Shown here: positions 1 to 10,274 of the stretch, piece after piece
How the letters are laid out: every line of letters begins with the position of its first letter
Numbering within the stretch: position 1 is the first letter of the stretch
Position numbers and translations under genes: made by a program
Source of the DNA: Tenacibaculum singaporense
Lineage (GTDB): Bacteria; Bacteroidota; Bacteroidia; Flavobacteriales; Flavobacteriaceae
Length of the DNA: 64,000 nucleotides
Reading direction: 5' to 3'
NCBI RefSeq assembly: GCF_003867015.1
Contig: NZ_CP032548.1
Location: 3,447,705-3,511,704 of the forward strand
Notes under the pieces: model-generated
What the model was told of the DNA's origin: nothing
The model's database searches: none
What the model saw: only the letters and a program-made list of their open reading frames with translations

Positions 1-671
1 CTGAAATTAAGAATGATTTAATTAGCAACATAACCCACGAATTTAAAACCCCCATAACTACCGTTTCAACGGCACTAGAAGCTATTAATAATTTTAATGC
101 TATAGATGATAAAGAAAAAACAAAAAAATATATTTCTATTTCATCTGTACAGGTAGAAAAACTTCATTTAATGGTGGAAAAGTTATTAGAAACAGCTACA
201 CTTGATAGTGAAAAATTACTTTTAAAGAAAGAACCTGTCAATTTAGTTGAATTGATAGAAAACAATACTAAGAAGCATCAGTTTACCAACTCAAAAAAAA
301 CGATTCAATTCTCATCAAACAAACCTGAAATAATCACAGGTATTGATGTATTTCATTTTGAGAATGCCATTTCAAACTTATTGGATAATGCTATCAAATA
401 TGGCGGGAATAAAATAGAGGTGCATATTAACCAAGTATTAAACGTTATTGAAATAACTGTAGCAGACAACGGTAAAGGAATTGACAAAAGTCAACAAGAA
501 AAGATATTCGATAAATTTTATCGCATTCCTAAAGGAAACACCCATGATGTAAAAGGCTTTGGAATTGGTTTATACTATACCAAAAAGATTATTGAAAAAC
601 ATGGTGGTGATATCTCGTTAGCTTCAAAACCAAATAACACCCTTTTTAAAATTGTTTTAAATAATGAGTGA
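1..671 (+). CDS. Sensor histidine kinase, C-terminal part (5' end outside window)
   Basis: The reading frame is open from the first base, so this is the C-terminal part of a sensor kinase. The dimerisation/phosphoacceptor segment is visible, with the phospho-histidine in THEFKTPI (codon 36-38). The ATPase domain follows, with an N box (NLLDNAIKYGG) and G boxes (DNGKGI, GFGIGLYY). It would autophosphorylate and pass phosphate to the response regulator that starts 8 bases before its stop codon. The sensing region is missing, so the signal is unknown. The internal ATG at 171 is not the start, because the His box lies upstream of it. Confidence 0.93.
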   Translation, partial: EIKNDLISNITHEFKTPITTVSTALEAINNFNAIDDKEKTKKYISISSVQVEKLHLMVEKLLETATLDSEKLLLKKEPVNLVELIENNTKKHQFTNSKKTIQFSSNKPEIITGIDVFHFENAISNLLDNAIKYGGNKIEVHINQVLNVIEITVADNGKGIDKSQQEKIFDKFYRIPKGNTHDVKGFGIGLYYTKKIIEKHGGDISLASKPNNTLFKIVLNNE

Positions 672-1344
672 AATTATTAAAGTACTATTGGCTGAAGATG
701 AACCTAGTTTAGGACAAATTGTAAAAGAAAGTTTAGAAACTAGACGTTTTGAAGTGTTTCATGCTCTTAATGGAGAAGAAGCTTATGAAATTTACCAAGC
801 AAACTCTCCTGATATTTTAGTTTTAGATGTAATGATGCCTAAAAAAGACGGTTTTACTCTTGCCAAAGAAATACGACAAGAAAACAAACATCTTCCTATT
901 ATCTTTTTAACTGCAAAATCGCAAGCTAAAGATGTTGTTGAAGGTTTTGAACATGGCGGAAACGACTATCTAAAAAAACCTTTCTCTATGGAAGAATTGA
1001 TTGTTCGTATTCACGCCTTATTAAATAGAATTGAGTTAAAAAAGAACTACGATGCAATTAAGATTGGTAATTATATTTTTAACTACACCAAACAGGTTTT
1101 GTCTTTTAATAATGATTGTAAAAAATTGACACATCGAGAGTCAGAATTACTATTTCATCTATCACAAAAGAAAAATGAAATTTTAGATAGATCTTTTATT
1201 TTAAAGAAATTATGGGGAGATGACGATTTTTTTAATGCTCGAAGTATGGATGTCTTTATTTCTAAATTAAGAAAGAAATTAAAACATGATGAAAATATTC
1301 AAATTGTAAACGTACGGGGTTATGGCTATAAATTGATCTGTTAA
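664..1344 (+). CDS. OmpR/PhoB-family response regulator
   Basis: This 226-residue protein has an N-terminal receiver domain with acidic residues E11 and D12, phospho-acceptor D55 (in LVLDVMMP), T83 and K105. A C-terminal winged-helix DNA-binding domain of the Trans_reg_C type follows (LTHRESELL and the closing NVRGYGYKL strand). Its start overlaps the kinase stop by 8 bases, so the pair is translationally coupled and forms one two-component system. Target genes cannot be told from the sequence. Confidence 0.95.
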   Translation: MSEIIKVLLAEDEPSLGQIVKESLETRRFEVFHALNGEEAYEIYQANSPDILVLDVMMPKKDGFTLAKEIRQENKHLPIIFLTAKSQAKDVVEGFEHGGNDYLKKPFSMEELIVRIHALLNRIELKKNYDAIKIGNYIFNYTKQVLSFNNDCKKLTHRESELLFHLSQKKNEILDRSFILKKLWGDDDFFNARSMDVFISKLRKKLKHDENIQIVNVRGYGYKLIC

Positions 1345-1434
1345 ATTGCTTATGAATTCCTTTTTTTATGTAATTTTACCGTCCCCTAATCTGGCAGTGC
1401 CAGCAATATTAAAAAACATTTTACACAGACAATT

Positions 1435-2049
1435 ATGCACGTAGCAATTGCCGGGAACATTGGCGCAGGTAAAACCACTTTAACAAAATTATTAGCAAAA
1501 CACTACAATTGGGAAGCTCATTTTGAATCGGTTGATGAAAATCCATACTTAGACGATTTCTACGCTGAAATGGAGCGTTGGTCTTTTAATTTACAAGTTT
1601 ACTTTTTAAACAGTCGTTTTCGCCAAGTGTTAGAGCTACGTAAATCTGGCAAAAAAATAATTCAAGATAGAACTATTTACGAAGACGCTCATATTTTTGC
1701 TCCCAACTTACATGCTATGGGGCTTATGACTAACCGAGATTTCAGTAACTATTCTTCGTTATTTGAATTGATGGAAAATTTGGTGACTCCACCTGATTTA
1801 TTAATTTATTTACGTGCAGATATTTCCACATTAGTAGGTCAAATTCATAAACGTGGTAGAGAATATGAAAACTCTATTAGCATTGATTACTTAAGCAGGT
1901 TAAATGAACGTTATGAAGCTTGGATTAGTCAGTATACCAAAGGGAAATTATTAATTATTGATGTTGATAATTTAGACTTTGTGGATAATCAAGAAGATTT
2001 AGGCTATATTATTGACCGAATAGATGCTCAAATAAACGGATTATTTTAA
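1435..2049 (+). CDS. Deoxynucleoside kinase (dGK/dAK-like)
   Basis: This 204-residue enzyme phosphorylates deoxynucleosides for dNTP salvage. It shows the P-loop GNIGAGKT (residues 7-14), the QDRT motif (77-80) of the dNK family and the arginine-rich lid KRGREYE (139-145). Length fits the single-domain bacterial family. Substrate preference cannot be read directly. A second dNK module is fused to FolK at 10459-11589, so the genome carries two. The 3' end overlaps the convergent methyltransferase gene by 9 bases. Confidence 0.9.
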   Translation: MHVAIAGNIGAGKTTLTKLLAKHYNWEAHFESVDENPYLDDFYAEMERWSFNLQVYFLNSRFRQVLELRKSGKKIIQDRTIYEDAHIFAPNLHAMGLMTNRDFSNYSSLFELMENLVTPPDLLIYLRADISTLVGQIHKRGREYENSISIDYLSRLNERYEAWISQYTKGKLLIIDVDNLDFVDNQEDLGYIIDRIDAQINGLF

Positions 2050-2775
2050 TCCTCTTTTAAACTCACTTAATAAAATAGCTGTTGCAGTAGCTACGTTTAA
2101 GCTTTCAGTTTGTTGTAAATCTCCAAACCTTGGAATAGTTACACTGTTTTTAACAATCTCTGCAATTTCAGGTGAAATACCATTTGCCTCATTTCCCATT
2201 ACTAAAATAGCCTTTTGAGGTAATGAGGTGGTGTATACATTATCTCCATGCATATCTGCAGTATAAATAGGTAGTGAAGTTTTCTTTAAAAATTCAGACA
2301 AATCAACATATGAAACATGAACTCTTGTAAGTGACCCCATAGTAGATTGAACCACCTTTTGGTTATAACAATCAACCGTGTTTTTAGAGCACACCAACTC
2401 CGAAACTCCAAACCAATCACATAAACGAATAATTGTTCCTAGATTTCCTGGGTCATTTATACCATCTAAAGCAACCATAAAATTACTTTTATTAACCTCT
2501 TCTTCTTTAGGAGTTTTAAACACTCCCAACACTTTATTTGGTGTTTTTAAAGTACTAATCTTTTTTAATTCGTTTTCAGAAATCAAAGTAACCTCTACAT
2601 TTTTTGGAGAAATAAATGACTCTTCAGTAGTATATAATTGTTCTACTTCCAAAGAAGACGCTAGTAATTCTTTAACCACCTTTACCCCTTCTGCAACAAA
2701 TAATTGATGCTTTTGTCTATACTTTTTTTGTTGTAAACTAGTTATTAACTTTATATTGTTTCTAGATAAACTCAT
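2041..2775 (-). CDS. TrmH/SpoU-family RNA 2'-O-ribose methyltransferase
   Basis: This 244-residue SPOUT methyltransferase has an N-terminal substrate-binding segment (residues about 1-80) and the three knot motifs: NDPGNLGTIIR, LVMGNEANGIS and the closing LQQTESLNVATATAI. These build the S-adenosylmethionine site in a trefoil knot. It most likely methylates rRNA, as RlmB-type enzymes do, but which nucleotide is not evident. It is transcribed divergently from the TamL-like gene, 71 bases apart. Confidence 0.9.
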   Translation of the reverse strand: MSLSRNNIKLITSLQQKKYRQKHQLFVAEGVKVVKELLASSLEVEQLYTTEESFISPKNVEVTLISENELKKISTLKTPNKVLGVFKTPKEEEVNKSNFMVALDGINDPGNLGTIIRLCDWFGVSELVCSKNTVDCYNQKVVQSTMGSLTRVHVSYVDLSEFLKKTSLPIYTADMHGDNVYTTSLPQKAILVMGNEANGISPEIAEIVKNSVTIPRFGDLQQTESLNVATATAILLSEFKRGLK

Positions 2776-2846
2776 TAAATTATTTTTAACACTCTAAAAC
2801 CACTAAAAAATAGTATTTTTGATTCTTAATACGAGGCGTAAAGTTA

Positions 2847-5300
2847 ATGAAAAAACTTTCTTTCTTCTTTTTATTAGTAGTCTTATTCAGCTCTTGTAGC
2901 ACGATTAAATATGTTAAAGAAAACGAGTTATTGCTAGCCAAAAACACGGTATATATTGACAGTGTAAAAAACTCAAGTGAAAACATCTCTGAATTACTAT
3001 TACAACGTCCTAATGCAAAGGCTCTAGGTATGCCTTTATCCTTACATTTTTATAATTTAGGGAACCCTGGAGCGCCCAAAACACCGAGTGAATGGGCTAA
3101 AAAAAATCCAAAAACCTATAATTTTTATAAGAATATATTTTCAGAGAAACAAAGTATTGCTGTAGCTAAAACATTTATTGGTTTTAATAATTGGTTTTTA
3201 ACTAGTGGACAAGCTCCTATTATAATTGATGATATAAAAACTAACAGAACTGTAGATAATTTAAAAGCTTATTTTCAAACTGAAGGATACTTTAGAGCAA
3301 AAGTTTCCTCAAAAAAAGATACTATAGGTAAAAAGAAAGGAGAAATTAGTTATCATATTACAAAAGGAAATCCTTCTTACCTTGACACTATAAAAACCTT
3401 TATTACATCGCCAGTTTTAGACTCCCTATACCAGCTTACAAAAGACAAAAGCTACTTAAAGTCTGGAGACCATTATAAAAATGACAACTTCATAAAAGAA
3501 GCTAATCGGCTTGTGAAACTTTTTAGAAACAAAGGAATATATCAATTTAATGAAAACTATATTTCATTTGAAAATGACACTTTAAAAAACTATGAAAAAA
3601 CTGATGTAGATATTAATATTTCTGATAAAACAGTTCCCTTTCAAATTCAAAAATTAAAGAAAGTAAATGTTTTTACTGATTATACCTATAGTACAAGAAA
3701 CTCCAAATATAGAGATACTACCTCTTACAAAGGAATTAACTTTTACGCTCTTCGAAAATTAAAATACAACCCAAAGTATTTATCTCAATCTATATTTATA
3801 AAACCAAATACTGTTTACAGTGATTCACTAAGAAATTTAACTCGTACACATTTAAGAGGACTAAAAAATTTCAAAGCCACTTCTATTCGATACAATGAGC
3901 TAAGTGAAAATGAATTAGAGGCCAATGTATATTTAACTCCTATTGAAAAATATACTTTAGGTTTTGAAACTGAGTTATCACGTTCAAACATTCGTAATTT
4001 TGATGTTTCTTTAAAGTTTTCATTAACAAATAGAAATACCTTTAAAGGCGCTGAACTTTTTAAATTATCAACTTTTGGTTCTTATTTTAACTCAAACAAT
4101 GGACCTGGTTGGGAAGTTGGTTCTGATATTTCATTGGAAGTACCTCGCTTTATGGCTCCTTTCGGGCTAAGTAAACTGGTTCCTAAAAGAATGTTTCCAA
4201 GAACTAAATTTTATTCAGGGATTGGAATTCAAAAAAATATTGGTTTAGATAAACAAAACATATCTGTTGGAATAGATTACAAATGGGATTATGATAAGAA
4301 AAAGTCTATTCAACTAGAACTGTTAAACACTCAATATATTAGAAACCTAAATGTTGATAATTATTTTTCAATTTATAATTCAGAATATCGAAAATTAGCT
4401 GAAGTTTCTAAAATTTATGATCCATCATATACTTTTCCAGACAACACCCCTAGTAGTTCTAATGAGATCATTAACTTTGTTTCAAACGTGCTTACTGATG
4501 CCGATTTTGCAGCTTCAAACCCCAATGAGTTTCAAAATGTTTTAAACCTTGCTAATAGATATAACATTGTAACTTCTGACTTTTTAATTCCTGAGATAGC
4601 CTACGGCTATACCTACAATAACCAAGAAAGCATTAAGGATGCTAGTTTTTCTTTCTTTAAGATTCGAATAGCTAACTCGGGAAACATCATGGGGCTTTTA
4701 TCAAAAAAGACAAACAGCTCTGGGCAAAAAACCGTATTCAAAATCCCCATCGCTCAATACTTTAAAACGGACATCGAATACAAAAAATATTGGGATTTAG
4801 GTGATAACAATGTTTTAGCGCACAGAACTTTTCTTGGAGCTATTTTTACTTATGATAATTCTGGCGTTCCTTTTTCTCGTAGTTATTTTGCAGGAGGATC
4901 TAACGATATCCGCGCTTGGAGAACATACGACTTAGGCCCTGGTACCCGAGCTCCTATTCTTGAGTATAATATAGGTAGTTTAAAGTTTTTAACTAGTTTC
5001 GAGTACCGTTTTAACGTTTTTGGTTCTTTAAAATCTGCCTTATTTGTAGATGCAGGAAATATTTGGGATATAACCAATACGGAATTTGTTGATGACCCAG
5101 CTAAATTTAATGGTTTTAAATCGTTAAAAGATATTGCTGTTGGTGCTGGTTTTGGACTTCGTTATGACTTTAAATTCTTAATTGCAAGATTAGATTTAGG
5201 ATTCAAAGCACATGAACCATATCTAACTAATAATAAGTGGTTTCAAAACTTTAACTTCTCTAATTCCGTACTAAACATAGGTATTAATTACCCCTTTTAA
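2847..5300 (+). CDS. TamL-like outer membrane lipoprotein of the BamA/TamA (Omp85) family
   Basis: This 817-residue protein begins with a lipoprotein signal peptide whose lipobox LFSSC puts the lipidated cysteine at residue 17. The middle contains POTRA-like repeats (residues about 130-370). The C-terminal half is an Omp85 beta-barrel with a motif of the YFAGGSNDIRAW type in the lid loop region and a final aromatic strand. In Bacteroidota this lipoprotein TamA variant is called TamL and helps assemble outer membrane proteins. No tamB is adjacent here, so the TamL assignment rests on the lipobox and architecture. Confidence 0.82.
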   Translation: MKKLSFFFLLVVLFSSCSTIKYVKENELLLAKNTVYIDSVKNSSENISELLLQRPNAKALGMPLSLHFYNLGNPGAPKTPSEWAKKNPKTYNFYKNIFSEKQSIAVAKTFIGFNNWFLTSGQAPIIIDDIKTNRTVDNLKAYFQTEGYFRAKVSSKKDTIGKKKGEISYHITKGNPSYLDTIKTFITSPVLDSLYQLTKDKSYLKSGDHYKNDNFIKEANRLVKLFRNKGIYQFNENYISFENDTLKNYEKTDVDINISDKTVPFQIQKLKKVNVFTDYTYSTRNSKYRDTTSYKGINFYALRKLKYNPKYLSQSIFIKPNTVYSDSLRNLTRTHLRGLKNFKATSIRYNELSENELEANVYLTPIEKYTLGFETELSRSNIRNFDVSLKFSLTNRNTFKGAELFKLSTFGSYFNSNNGPGWEVGSDISLEVPRFMAPFGLSKLVPKRMFPRTKFYSGIGIQKNIGLDKQNISVGIDYKWDYDKKKSIQLELLNTQYIRNLNVDNYFSIYNSEYRKLAEVSKIYDPSYTFPDNTPSSSNEIINFVSNVLTDADFAASNPNEFQNVLNLANRYNIVTSDFLIPEIAYGYTYNNQESIKDASFSFFKIRIANSGNIMGLLSKKTNSSGQKTVFKIPIAQYFKTDIEYKKYWDLGDNNVLAHRTFLGAIFTYDNSGVPFSRSYFAGGSNDIRAWRTYDLGPGTRAPILEYNIGSLKFLTSFEYRFNVFGSLKSALFVDAGNIWDITNTEFVDDPAKFNGFKSLKDIAVGAGFGLRYDFKFLIARLDLGFKAHEPYLTNNKWFQNFNFSNSVLNIGINYPF

Positions 5301-5347
5301 CAAAGTACTTTCTATTAAAAATTTATCGCAACTTGTATAAAAAAGCG

Positions 5348-5355
5348 TAGATTTG
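5348..5355 (+). promoter_or_regulatory. Putative -7 promoter element for fba
   Basis: TAGATTTG matches the flavobacterial -7 consensus TAnnTTTG and lies 40 bases before the aldolase start. No well-spaced -33 TTTG is seen. Confidence 0.45.
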
Positions 5356-5394
5356 TTCCATAATTTATGTAACACACTACTAAACAAATAAAAA

Positions 5395-6453
5395 ATGATT
5401 AAACCTGGAGTTGCCACCGGAAAAGAAGTTCAAGCAATTTTTGAATTAGCAAAACAAAAAGGTTTTGCCTTACCAGCTGTTAATGTTGTAGGATCAAATA
5501 CTATTAATACGGTTTTAGAAACAGCTAAAGAACTTAACTCGCCTGTAATAATCCAGTTCTCTAATGGAGGTGCTCAATTCAATGCAGGTAAAGGCTTATC
5601 AAATGATAATGAAAAAGCTGCTATTGCTGGTGCAGTAGCTGGTGCTAAACATATACACTTATTAGCAGAGGCATATGGTATTCCTGTTATTTTACATACC
5701 GATCATGCTGCAAAAAAATTATTACCTTGGATTGATGGTTTATTAGATGCTAGTGAGCAATTTTATAAAGAGACAGGAAAACCTCTATACAGTTCACACA
5801 TGATTGATTTAAGTGAAGAACCAATAGAAGAAAATATTGAAATTTGTAAAGAATATCTTGCTCGTATGAGTAAAATGGGGATGACTTTAGAAATTGAATT
5901 AGGAATTACTGGAGGTGAAGAAGACGGTGTTGATAATACAGATGTTGATAGCTCTAAATTATACACACAACCAGAAGAAGTAGCTTATGCTTATGAAGAA
6001 TTAATGAAAGTTAGTCCGCAATTTACTATTGCTGCTGCCTTCGGAAATGTTCACGGAGTATATAAACCAGGAAACGTAAAATTAACTCCAAAAATTTTAA
6101 AGAACTCACAAGAACACATTTCAGAAAAATATAACGTTCCTCATAACACAATCGACTTTGTATTCCACGGAGGATCTGGTTCTACTTTAGAAGAAATTCG
6201 TGAAGCTATTAGTTACGGAGTTATAAAAATGAATATCGATACCGATTTACAATATGCATTTACCGAAGGTGTTCGTGATTATATGAAAGAAAAATCTGCA
6301 TATTTGCAATCTCAAATCGGTAACCCTGAAGGAGATGATGTTCCTAACAAAAAACATTATGACCCTCGTAAATGGTTACGTGAAGGAGAACAAACTTTTA
6401 AAGCTCGATTAAAGAAAGCTTTTGAGGACCTAAATAATGTAAACACATTATAA
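5395..6453 (+). CDS. fbaA: Fructose-bisphosphate aldolase, class II
   Basis: This 352-residue enzyme interconverts fructose 1,6-bisphosphate with dihydroxyacetone phosphate and glyceraldehyde 3-phosphate in glycolysis and gluconeogenesis. Class IIA signatures are present: zinc and catalytic residues in HTDHAAK (101-107), the acidic EIELGITGGEEDGV region, a histidine in FGNVHGVY and the phosphate loop FHGGSGS. Length is typical of FbaA. accD follows after 50 bases without a clear terminator, so the two may be co-transcribed. Confidence 0.97.
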   Translation: MIKPGVATGKEVQAIFELAKQKGFALPAVNVVGSNTINTVLETAKELNSPVIIQFSNGGAQFNAGKGLSNDNEKAAIAGAVAGAKHIHLLAEAYGIPVILHTDHAAKKLLPWIDGLLDASEQFYKETGKPLYSSHMIDLSEEPIEENIEICKEYLARMSKMGMTLEIELGITGGEEDGVDNTDVDSSKLYTQPEEVAYAYEELMKVSPQFTIAAAFGNVHGVYKPGNVKLTPKILKNSQEHISEKYNVPHNTIDFVFHGGSGSTLEEIREAISYGVIKMNIDTDLQYAFTEGVRDYMKEKSAYLQSQIGNPEGDDVPNKKHYDPRKWLREGEQTFKARLKKAFEDLNNVNTL

Positions 6454-6503
6454 AATTCTTTGAAAAAGAAAAACCAAACAACTAAAGATTAAAAAACTAA
6501 ATT

Positions 6504-7361
6504 ATGGCTTGGTTTAAACGTACAGACAAAGGGATTCAAACCCCAACAGAAGAAAAAAAAGACACACCAAAAGGCTTGTGGTATAAAACCCCAAGCGGAA
6601 AGATAATTGACACAGACGAACTTAAAAAAAATTTATACGTAAGTCCAGAAGATGGATATCATGTACGTATAGGGAGTAAAGAATATTTTGAAATATTTTT
6701 TGACGATAATAAGTTCACAGAACTTGATCCAAAATTATCTGCTAAAGATCCATTAAAATTTGAGGATACTAAAAAGTACCCTGAAAAACTAAAAGCTGCT
6801 CAGAAGAAAACAGGATTAAAAGATGCTGCTCGTGCTGCTGTTGGTAAATCAATGGGAAAAGATTTAGTAATTGCTTCAATGGATTTTGCTTTTATTGGTG
6901 GATCTATGGGAAGCGTTGTTGGTGAAAAAATAGCAAGAGCTATTGATTATTCTATCAAAAACAATATTCCTTTCTTAATGATTTCTAAATCAGGAGGAGC
7001 TCGTATGCAAGAGGCTTTGCTTTCTTTAATGCAATTAGCTAAAACTTCTGCAAAGCTAGCGCAATTAGCTGAGGCTAAAATTCCATACATATCTTTATGT
7101 ACCGATCCAACTACTGGAGGGACCACAGCTTCATTTGCCATGTTAGGAGACATAAACATTGCTGAACCAAATGCTTTAATTGGATTTGCAGGACCTCGTG
7201 TAGTAAAAGATACTACTGGTAAAGATTTACCAGAAGGTTTCCAACGTTCTGAATTTTTATTAGAACACGGTTTCTTAGATGGTATTTACGAACGAAAAGA
7301 CTTAAAAAAACAGGTAAACTTATATTTAGATTTAATACAAAATCAACCTGTAAGAGCATAA
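6504..7361 (+). CDS. accD: Acetyl-CoA carboxylase carboxyltransferase subunit beta, without zinc ribbon cysteines
   Basis: The 285-residue beta subunit forms, with AccA, the carboxyltransferase that makes malonyl-CoA for fatty acid synthesis. The crotonase-like core is intact, including [25 protein letters not shown] and GFAGPRVV. The N-terminal zinc ribbon is structurally recognisable, but all four expected cysteines are replaced: the first pair by T29 and G32 (WYKTPSG), the second by S47 and D50 (SPEDGYH). The domain therefore cannot bind zinc in the usual way. I recall similar sequences in other flavobacteria, so this is probably lineage-wide. Confidence 0.95.
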   Translation: MAWFKRTDKGIQTPTEEKKDTPKGLWYKTPSGKIIDTDELKKNLYVSPEDGYHVRIGSKEYFEIFFDDNKFTELDPKLSAKDPLKFEDTKKYPEKLKAAQKKTGLKDAARAAVGKSMGKDLVIASMDFAFIGGSMGSVVGEKIARAIDYSIKNNIPFLMISKSGGARMQEALLSLMQLAKTSAKLAQLAEAKIPYISLCTDPTTGGTTASFAMLGDINIAEPNALIGFAGPRVVKDTTGKDLPEGFQRSEFLLEHGFLDGIYERKDLKKQVNLYLDLIQNQPVRA

Positions 7362-7362
7362 C

Positions 7363-7390
7363 AAAAAAGCTAGCGATTGCTAGCTTTTTT
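7363..7390 (+). terminator. Intrinsic terminator after accD
   Basis: A perfect 12-base inverted repeat (stem around GCTAGC, loop GATT) ends in a run of six T. It begins 2 bases after the accD stop codon and precedes the rpsO promoter. Confidence 0.9.
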
Positions 7391-7429
7391 GCTTTCTAAC
7401 TTTTTCGTTACCATTCAAAAAAATAATCG

Positions 7430-7437
7430 TACATTTG
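7430..7437 (+). promoter_or_regulatory. Putative -7 promoter element for rpsO
   Basis: TACATTTG is an exact TAnnTTTG match between the accD terminator and rpsO, 54 bases before the start codon. A convincing -33 element is not obvious. Confidence 0.55.
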
Positions 7438-7490
7438 CATCTTCAATGTAAATGCATTGAGTACATAATAATCATTTAAATAATATTGGC

Positions 7491-7760
7491 ATGTATTTAA
7501 CAAAAGAAGTTAAAGAACAAATCTTCGCAAAACACGGTAAAGGAGCAAATGATACTGGTACTGCAGAAGGTCAAATCGCGTTATTTACGCACAGAATTAA
7601 CCACTTAACTGAGCACTTAAAGAAAAATCGTAAAGATTTTAACACAGAACGCTCGTTAGTACGTATGGTAGGTAAGCGTAGAAGCTTATTAGATTATCTA
7701 AAGAAAAAAGAGATTAATAGATATCGTGCGATTATTAAAGAATTAGGAATTAGAAAATAA
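7491..7760 (+). CDS. rpsO: 30S ribosomal protein uS15
   Basis: This 89-residue protein binds the 16S rRNA central domain and helps form the 30S platform. The family signatures are visible, including the segment GTAEGQIALFTHRINHLTEH and the C-terminal RSLLDYLKKKEINRYR. Size is standard. It precedes pnp, the widely conserved rpsO-pnp order, but a terminator separates them. Confidence 0.98.
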   Translation: MYLTKEVKEQIFAKHGKGANDTGTAEGQIALFTHRINHLTEHLKKNRKDFNTERSLVRMVGKRRSLLDYLKKKEINRYRAIIKELGIRK

Positions 7761-7769
7761 TTCTACAAG

Positions 7770-7800
7770 AAAAGAGGCTCTATAAACGTGCCTCTTTTTT
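7770..7800 (+). terminator. Intrinsic terminator after rpsO
   Basis: Inverted repeat AAAAGAGGC / GCCTCTTTT with an 11-base loop, followed by further T, 9 bases after the rpsO stop. Confidence 0.85.
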
Positions 7801-7947
7801 ATTTTTACATGAAGTTTATTTCTGACTAACAAACAGAAATTTATATATAAAAAGCTCAAAATTACTAACAACAATTTTGATTTTCCATTGGAGCAACAAC
7901 AACACAACAACAAACAAAAACGAATTAAAATTTAGAAGAATTAATTT

Positions 7948-10176
7948 ATGATTCCAAAAGTATTTAACCAAGTAATAGAACTTGGAGATGGGAGAACCAT
8001 CACATTAGAAACAGGAAAATTAGCAAAACAAGCAGATGGTTCTGTTGTTGTAAGAATGGGAGATACAATGTTATTAGCAACAGTTGTATCAGCAAGAACT
8101 GCAAATCCAGGTATTGACTTTTTACCATTAACGGTAGATTACCGTGAAAAATTTGCAGCTGCAGGTCGTTACCCTGGTGGATTTATGAAGCGTGAAGCAC
8201 GCCCTTCAAACGAAGAAATTTTAACAATGCGTTTAGTAGACCGTGTATTGCGTCCACTATTCCCAAAAGATTATCACGCAGAAACTCAGGTAATGATTCA
8301 ATTAATGTCTCATGATGAAGAAGTAATGCCAGATGCCTTAGCTGGTTTAGCTGCCTCTGCTGCAATTCAATTATCAGACATCCCTTTTGAAGCACCGATT
8401 TCGGAAGTACGTGTTGCACGTATTAATGGTGAATTCATTATCAACCCTAGTGCTACTCAATTAGCTGAAGCGGATATCGACTTAATGGTTGGAGCTTCTA
8501 ATGACTTTGTTGCAATGGTTGAAGGAGAAATGGATGAAGTTTCTGAAGAAGAAATGGCAGAAGCAATCCGTGTGGCACACGAGGCTATTAAAGTACAATG
8601 TGATGCTCAAGTAGCACTGGCGGAAGCTTTTGGTAAAAAAGAAACTCGTGAGTATGAAGGAGAAGCTGAAGACGAAGAGTTAGCACAAAAAATTCATGAT
8701 GCAGCTTACCAAAAATGTTATGACATTGCTAAAAAAGGAACTTCTAAACAAGAAAGAGGGTTAGCTTTTTCTGAAGTTAAAGAAGAGGTTATTGCAATGT
8801 TCACCGAAGAAGAATTAGAAGAATACGGTGATTTAGTAGGAAAATATTTTAGTAAAGCACACAAAGCAGCTGTTAGAGATTTAACTTTAAATGAAGGTTT
8901 ACGTTTAGACGGACGTACCACTACTGATATTAGACCTATTTGGTGTGAGGTAGATTACTTACCAAGAACTCATGGTTCATCAATCTTTACACGTGGAGAA
9001 ACTCAAGCATTAGCTACCGTAACTTTAGGTACTTCTAGAGATGCAAACATGGTAGATTCTCCAACAATGCAAGGAGAAGAAAAATTCTACTTACACTATA
9101 ACTTCCCTCCTTTTTCAACTGGAGAAGCACGCCCTTTAAGAGGAACTTCTCGCCGTGAAATTGGTCATGGTAACCTAGCTCAAAGAGCTTTAAAAGGAAT
9201 GATTCCTGAAGATTGCCCTTATACAGTTCGTATAGTATCTGAAGTATTAGAATCTAATGGTTCTTCTTCAATGGCTACTGTTTGTTCGGGTACAATGGCA
9301 CTGATGGACGCAGGGGTTCAAATGAAAAAACCAGTTTCTGGTATTGCAATGGGGTTAATTTCTGATGGTGATCGTTATGCTGTTTTATCTGATATTTTAG
9401 GAGATGAAGATCACTTAGGAGACATGGACTTTAAAGTAACTGGTACTGCTGATGGTATTACAGCTTGTCAAATGGATATTAAGATTAAAGGGTTGTCATA
9501 TGAAATCTTAGTAAAAGCTTTAAAACAAGCTCGTGATGGTCGTTTACATATCTTAGAAAAATTAACAGATACTATCGCTACTCCAAATGACGATGTTAAA
9601 TCTCATGCTCCTAAAATGGTAAATAGAGTAATTCCTAACGACTTAATTGGAGCATTTATTGGTCCGGGTGGAAAACACATCCAAGAGTTACAAAAAGAAA
9701 CAGAAACTACGATTGTTATTAACGAAGACCCTGTTACTGAAGAAGGTATCGTTGAGATTTTAGGAACAAACCAAGAAGGAATTGATAAGGTTATTGCTCG
9801 CATCGATTCAATGATGTTTAAACCTGAAAAAGGTTCTGTATATGAAGTAAAAGTAGTGAAGTTATTAGATTTTGGTGCTGTTGTAGAATATACTGAAGCT
9901 CCAGGAAATGAAGTTTTACTACACGTTAGCGAATTAGCTTGGGAACGTACAAACAATGTAACTGACGTTGTTAATTTAGGAGATATTTTAGATGTAAAAT
10001 ACTTCGGAATTGACCCAAAAACACGTAAAGAAAAAGTATCTCGTAAAGCCTTATTACCTAAACCAGAAGGTTATGTAGCAAGACCTCCTAGAGATAACAA
10101 CAAAGGAAGAGATAATCGTAATCGCGATAATCGTCGTGACGATAGAAAACCTAGACAAGATAAAAAAGAATCATAA
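7948..10176 (+). CDS. pnp: Polyribonucleotide nucleotidyltransferase (PNPase)
   Basis: This 742-residue trimeric enzyme degrades RNA phosphorolytically from the 3' end. It has two RNase PH domains (residues about 10-230 and 320-550) around a helical linker, a KH domain with the GXXG loop in [11 protein letters not shown] (about residue 570) and an S1 domain (about 620-690). The C-terminal tail, from about residue 705, is rich in Arg, Asp and Asn, a low-complexity extension likely to touch RNA or other degradation factors. Confidence 0.98.
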   Translation: MIPKVFNQVIELGDGRTITLETGKLAKQADGSVVVRMGDTMLLATVVSARTANPGIDFLPLTVDYREKFAAAGRYPGGFMKREARPSNEEILTMRLVDRVLRPLFPKDYHAETQVMIQLMSHDEEVMPDALAGLAASAAIQLSDIPFEAPISEVRVARINGEFIINPSATQLAEADIDLMVGASNDFVAMVEGEMDEVSEEEMAEAIRVAHEAIKVQCDAQVALAEAFGKKETREYEGEAEDEELAQKIHDAAYQKCYDIAKKGTSKQERGLAFSEVKEEVIAMFTEEELEEYGDLVGKYFSKAHKAAVRDLTLNEGLRLDGRTTTDIRPIWCEVDYLPRTHGSSIFTRGETQALATVTLGTSRDANMVDSPTMQGEEKFYLHYNFPPFSTGEARPLRGTSRREIGHGNLAQRALKGMIPEDCPYTVRIVSEVLESNGSSSMATVCSGTMALMDAGVQMKKPVSGIAMGLISDGDRYAVLSDILGDEDHLGDMDFKVTGTADGITACQMDIKIKGLSYEILVKALKQARDGRLHILEKLTDTIATPNDDVKSHAPKMVNRVIPNDLIGAFIGPGGKHIQELQKETETTIVINEDPVTEEGIVEILGTNQEGIDKVIARIDSMMFKPEKGSVYEVKVVKLLDFGAVVEYTEAPGNEVLLHVSELAWERTNNVTDVVNLGDILDVKYFGIDPKTRKEKVSRKALLPKPEGYVARPPRDNNKGRDNRNRDNRRDDRKPRQDKKES

Positions 10177-10191
10177 AAATTCTTTAGATAT

Positions 10192-10221
10192 AAAAAAGCA
10201 ACCTTATAAGGTTGCTTTTTT
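10192..10221 (+). terminator. Intrinsic terminator after pnp
   Basis: Stem GCAACCTT / AAGGTTGC flanked by six A and a T run, 15 bases after the pnp stop. Confidence 0.9.
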
Positions 10222-10248
10222 ATTTTTATATACTTCTTTTAAATGAAG

Positions 10249-10274
10249 AAAGGCTGCTAAAATTAGCAGCCTTT
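10249..10274. other. Second perfect hairpin after pnp
   Basis: An 11-base perfect stem (AAAGGCTGCTA / TAGCAGCCTTT) with a 4-base loop lies 28 bases beyond the pnp terminator. It has no T tract, so it is not an ordinary terminator. The rest of the 10177-10458 gap is AT-rich and shows nothing else I can name. Confidence 0.6.

Noticed and set aside
171..671. Histidine kinase gene starting at ATG 171
   Set aside because: The frame is open to the window edge, and the phospho-histidine box lies before this ATG.
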